Positions 63,573 to 64,000 of a DNA stretch of 64,000 nucleotides are shown one piece after another (within the stretch, counting starts at the first letter, position 1; each line of letters starts with the position of its first letter). The stretch is taken from positions 1,984,001 through 2,048,000 of the forward strand of contig CP033784.1 of the NCBI GenBank assembly GCA_003955985.1, given 5' to 3'. Source of the stretch: Corynebacterium jeikeium. Lineage in GTDB: Bacteria > Actinomycetota > Actinomycetes > Mycobacteriales > Mycobacteriaceae. A program made the position numbers and the translations under genes. A model generated the notes under the pieces. It was given only the letters and a program-made list of their open reading frames with translations. It did no database searches and was not told the origin of the DNA.

Positions 63573-64000
63573 CTAGCGTTGTTCACCCAGCGACTCGCCA
63601 TCAAACTCGTCATCGAGCTCCCGGTCCAGCCGACGCTGATCACGGTTGCGAGCTACCGGCCACACCACCTTGAACAGGAAATACACAAACGCCAGACCGA
63701 TGGCAGCACCCACCACAGCGCCGGCAATGAATCCCCACGATTCCGATAGTGCCCCACCAGCGCTTGCCTCAGAGAGCAATTGCACTCTGATAAAACCAAT
63801 CAGCCACAGCCCAATGACGGCTACGAGTGCTGCAATCTCGCCTTTTGTAAGACCATTAATCTTCGGCATTGGCACTTGACGTCGCAACCACCGCTGCGAA
63901 AACAAGAGTCCAACCAGCGGCATCAAGATGATTGCCACTGTCACGCCCACCATCTTTGGCTCTGGAATGAGCCAAATCAGTACCGTTGCAAGCACGTAGT
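63573..64000 (-). CDS. Hypothetical membrane protein (5' end at or beyond the window edge)
   Basis: About 140 residues visible with four hydrophobic segments (MLATVLIWLIPEP, VGVTVAIILMPLVGLLF, IAALVAVIGLWLIGFI, GFIAGAVVGAAIGLAFVYFLF) and an acidic/basic tail RDQRRLDRELDDEFDGES. A GTG at 63995 could be the start, but the frame stays open to the window edge. No family recognised. Such a gene beside accE is common in corynebacteria; function unknown. Confidence 0.65.
   Translation of the reverse strand, partial: YVLATVLIWLIPEPKMVGVTVAIILMPLVGLLFSQRWLRRQVPMPKINGLTKGEIAALVAVIGLWLIGFIRVQLLSEASAGGALSESWGFIAGAVVGAAIGLAFVYFLFKVVWPVARNRDQRRLDRELDDEFDGESLGEQR

Overview
The window reads as a chromosomal segment of a Corynebacterium. 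The evidence is mycothiol-type ArsC, Rpf2, a MoeA-like Glp with its membrane partner GlpR, MprA/MprB/PepD, protein O-mannosyltransferase, tandem acyl-CoA carboxylase beta subunits with an epsilon subunit, an actinobacterial tmRNA tag (AENTQRDYALAA), and three IS1249-like insertion sequences of the type known from C. xerosis and relatives. The species cannot be fixed from the sequence.

Layout. 1-5.5 kb: the end of an arsenite efflux gene with arsenate reductase, an acyltransferase-like membrane protein, a secreted membrane-anchored serine protease and a glutamate/Na+ symporter. 5.6-10.25 kb: a decayed integrated element lying on the 3' side of an intact initiator tRNA gene. An imperfect duplicate of the tRNA 3' part and its terminator marks the far end. 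The island holds an IS110 transposase stump, a VbhA-like antitoxin with a stump of its Fic toxin, two small exported proteins each followed by a tightly linked gene (candidate exported toxin plus immunity pairs), and the N-terminal part of a MobF conjugative relaxase. 10.4-15.3 kb: UPF0182 membrane protein, a PPA1309-type protein and a secreted SGNH esterase. 15.3-18.2 kb: one IS1249-like copy inserted in the loop of a terminator beside tmRNA, itself split by a second copy. 18.2-32.3 kb: ssrA, a HTH/DUF3887 gene with a double palindromic operator, smpB, an AbgT transporter, a hydrolase, a zinc exporter, an ABC-F protein, Nudix, ksgA, rpf2, tatD, metG and pabB. 32.3-44.6 kb: BCCT transporter, rsmI and pmt divergent, a zinc-finger membrane protein, DoxX, glpR-rimJ-glp-galU, 5-formyl-THF cyclo-ligase, a SAF protein and mscL. 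A third IS copy sits in the last codons of mscL. 46-53 kb: a small protein, moaB, pepD, mprB, mprA, rpmF, rpmE2 and the rpmB-rpmG-rpsN-rpsR operon. 53-64 kb: AEC permease, a TIGR03089 protein, a glutamate-synthase-like flavoprotein, purE, purK, a PH-domain protein, birA, dtsR2-dtsR1-accE and a membrane protein running to the window edge.

Functional themes. tmRNA and SmpB (ribosome rescue) are encoded close together. MprB/MprA with PepD forms an envelope-stress module, with MscL and MoaB beside it. GlpR and Glp, separated only by rimJ, are the partner pair described in corynebacterial division and polar growth. BirA, the two DtsR proteins and AccE all serve biotin-dependent acyl-CoA carboxylase. 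The most novel part is the tRNA-fMet island with its two candidate exported toxin/immunity cassettes.
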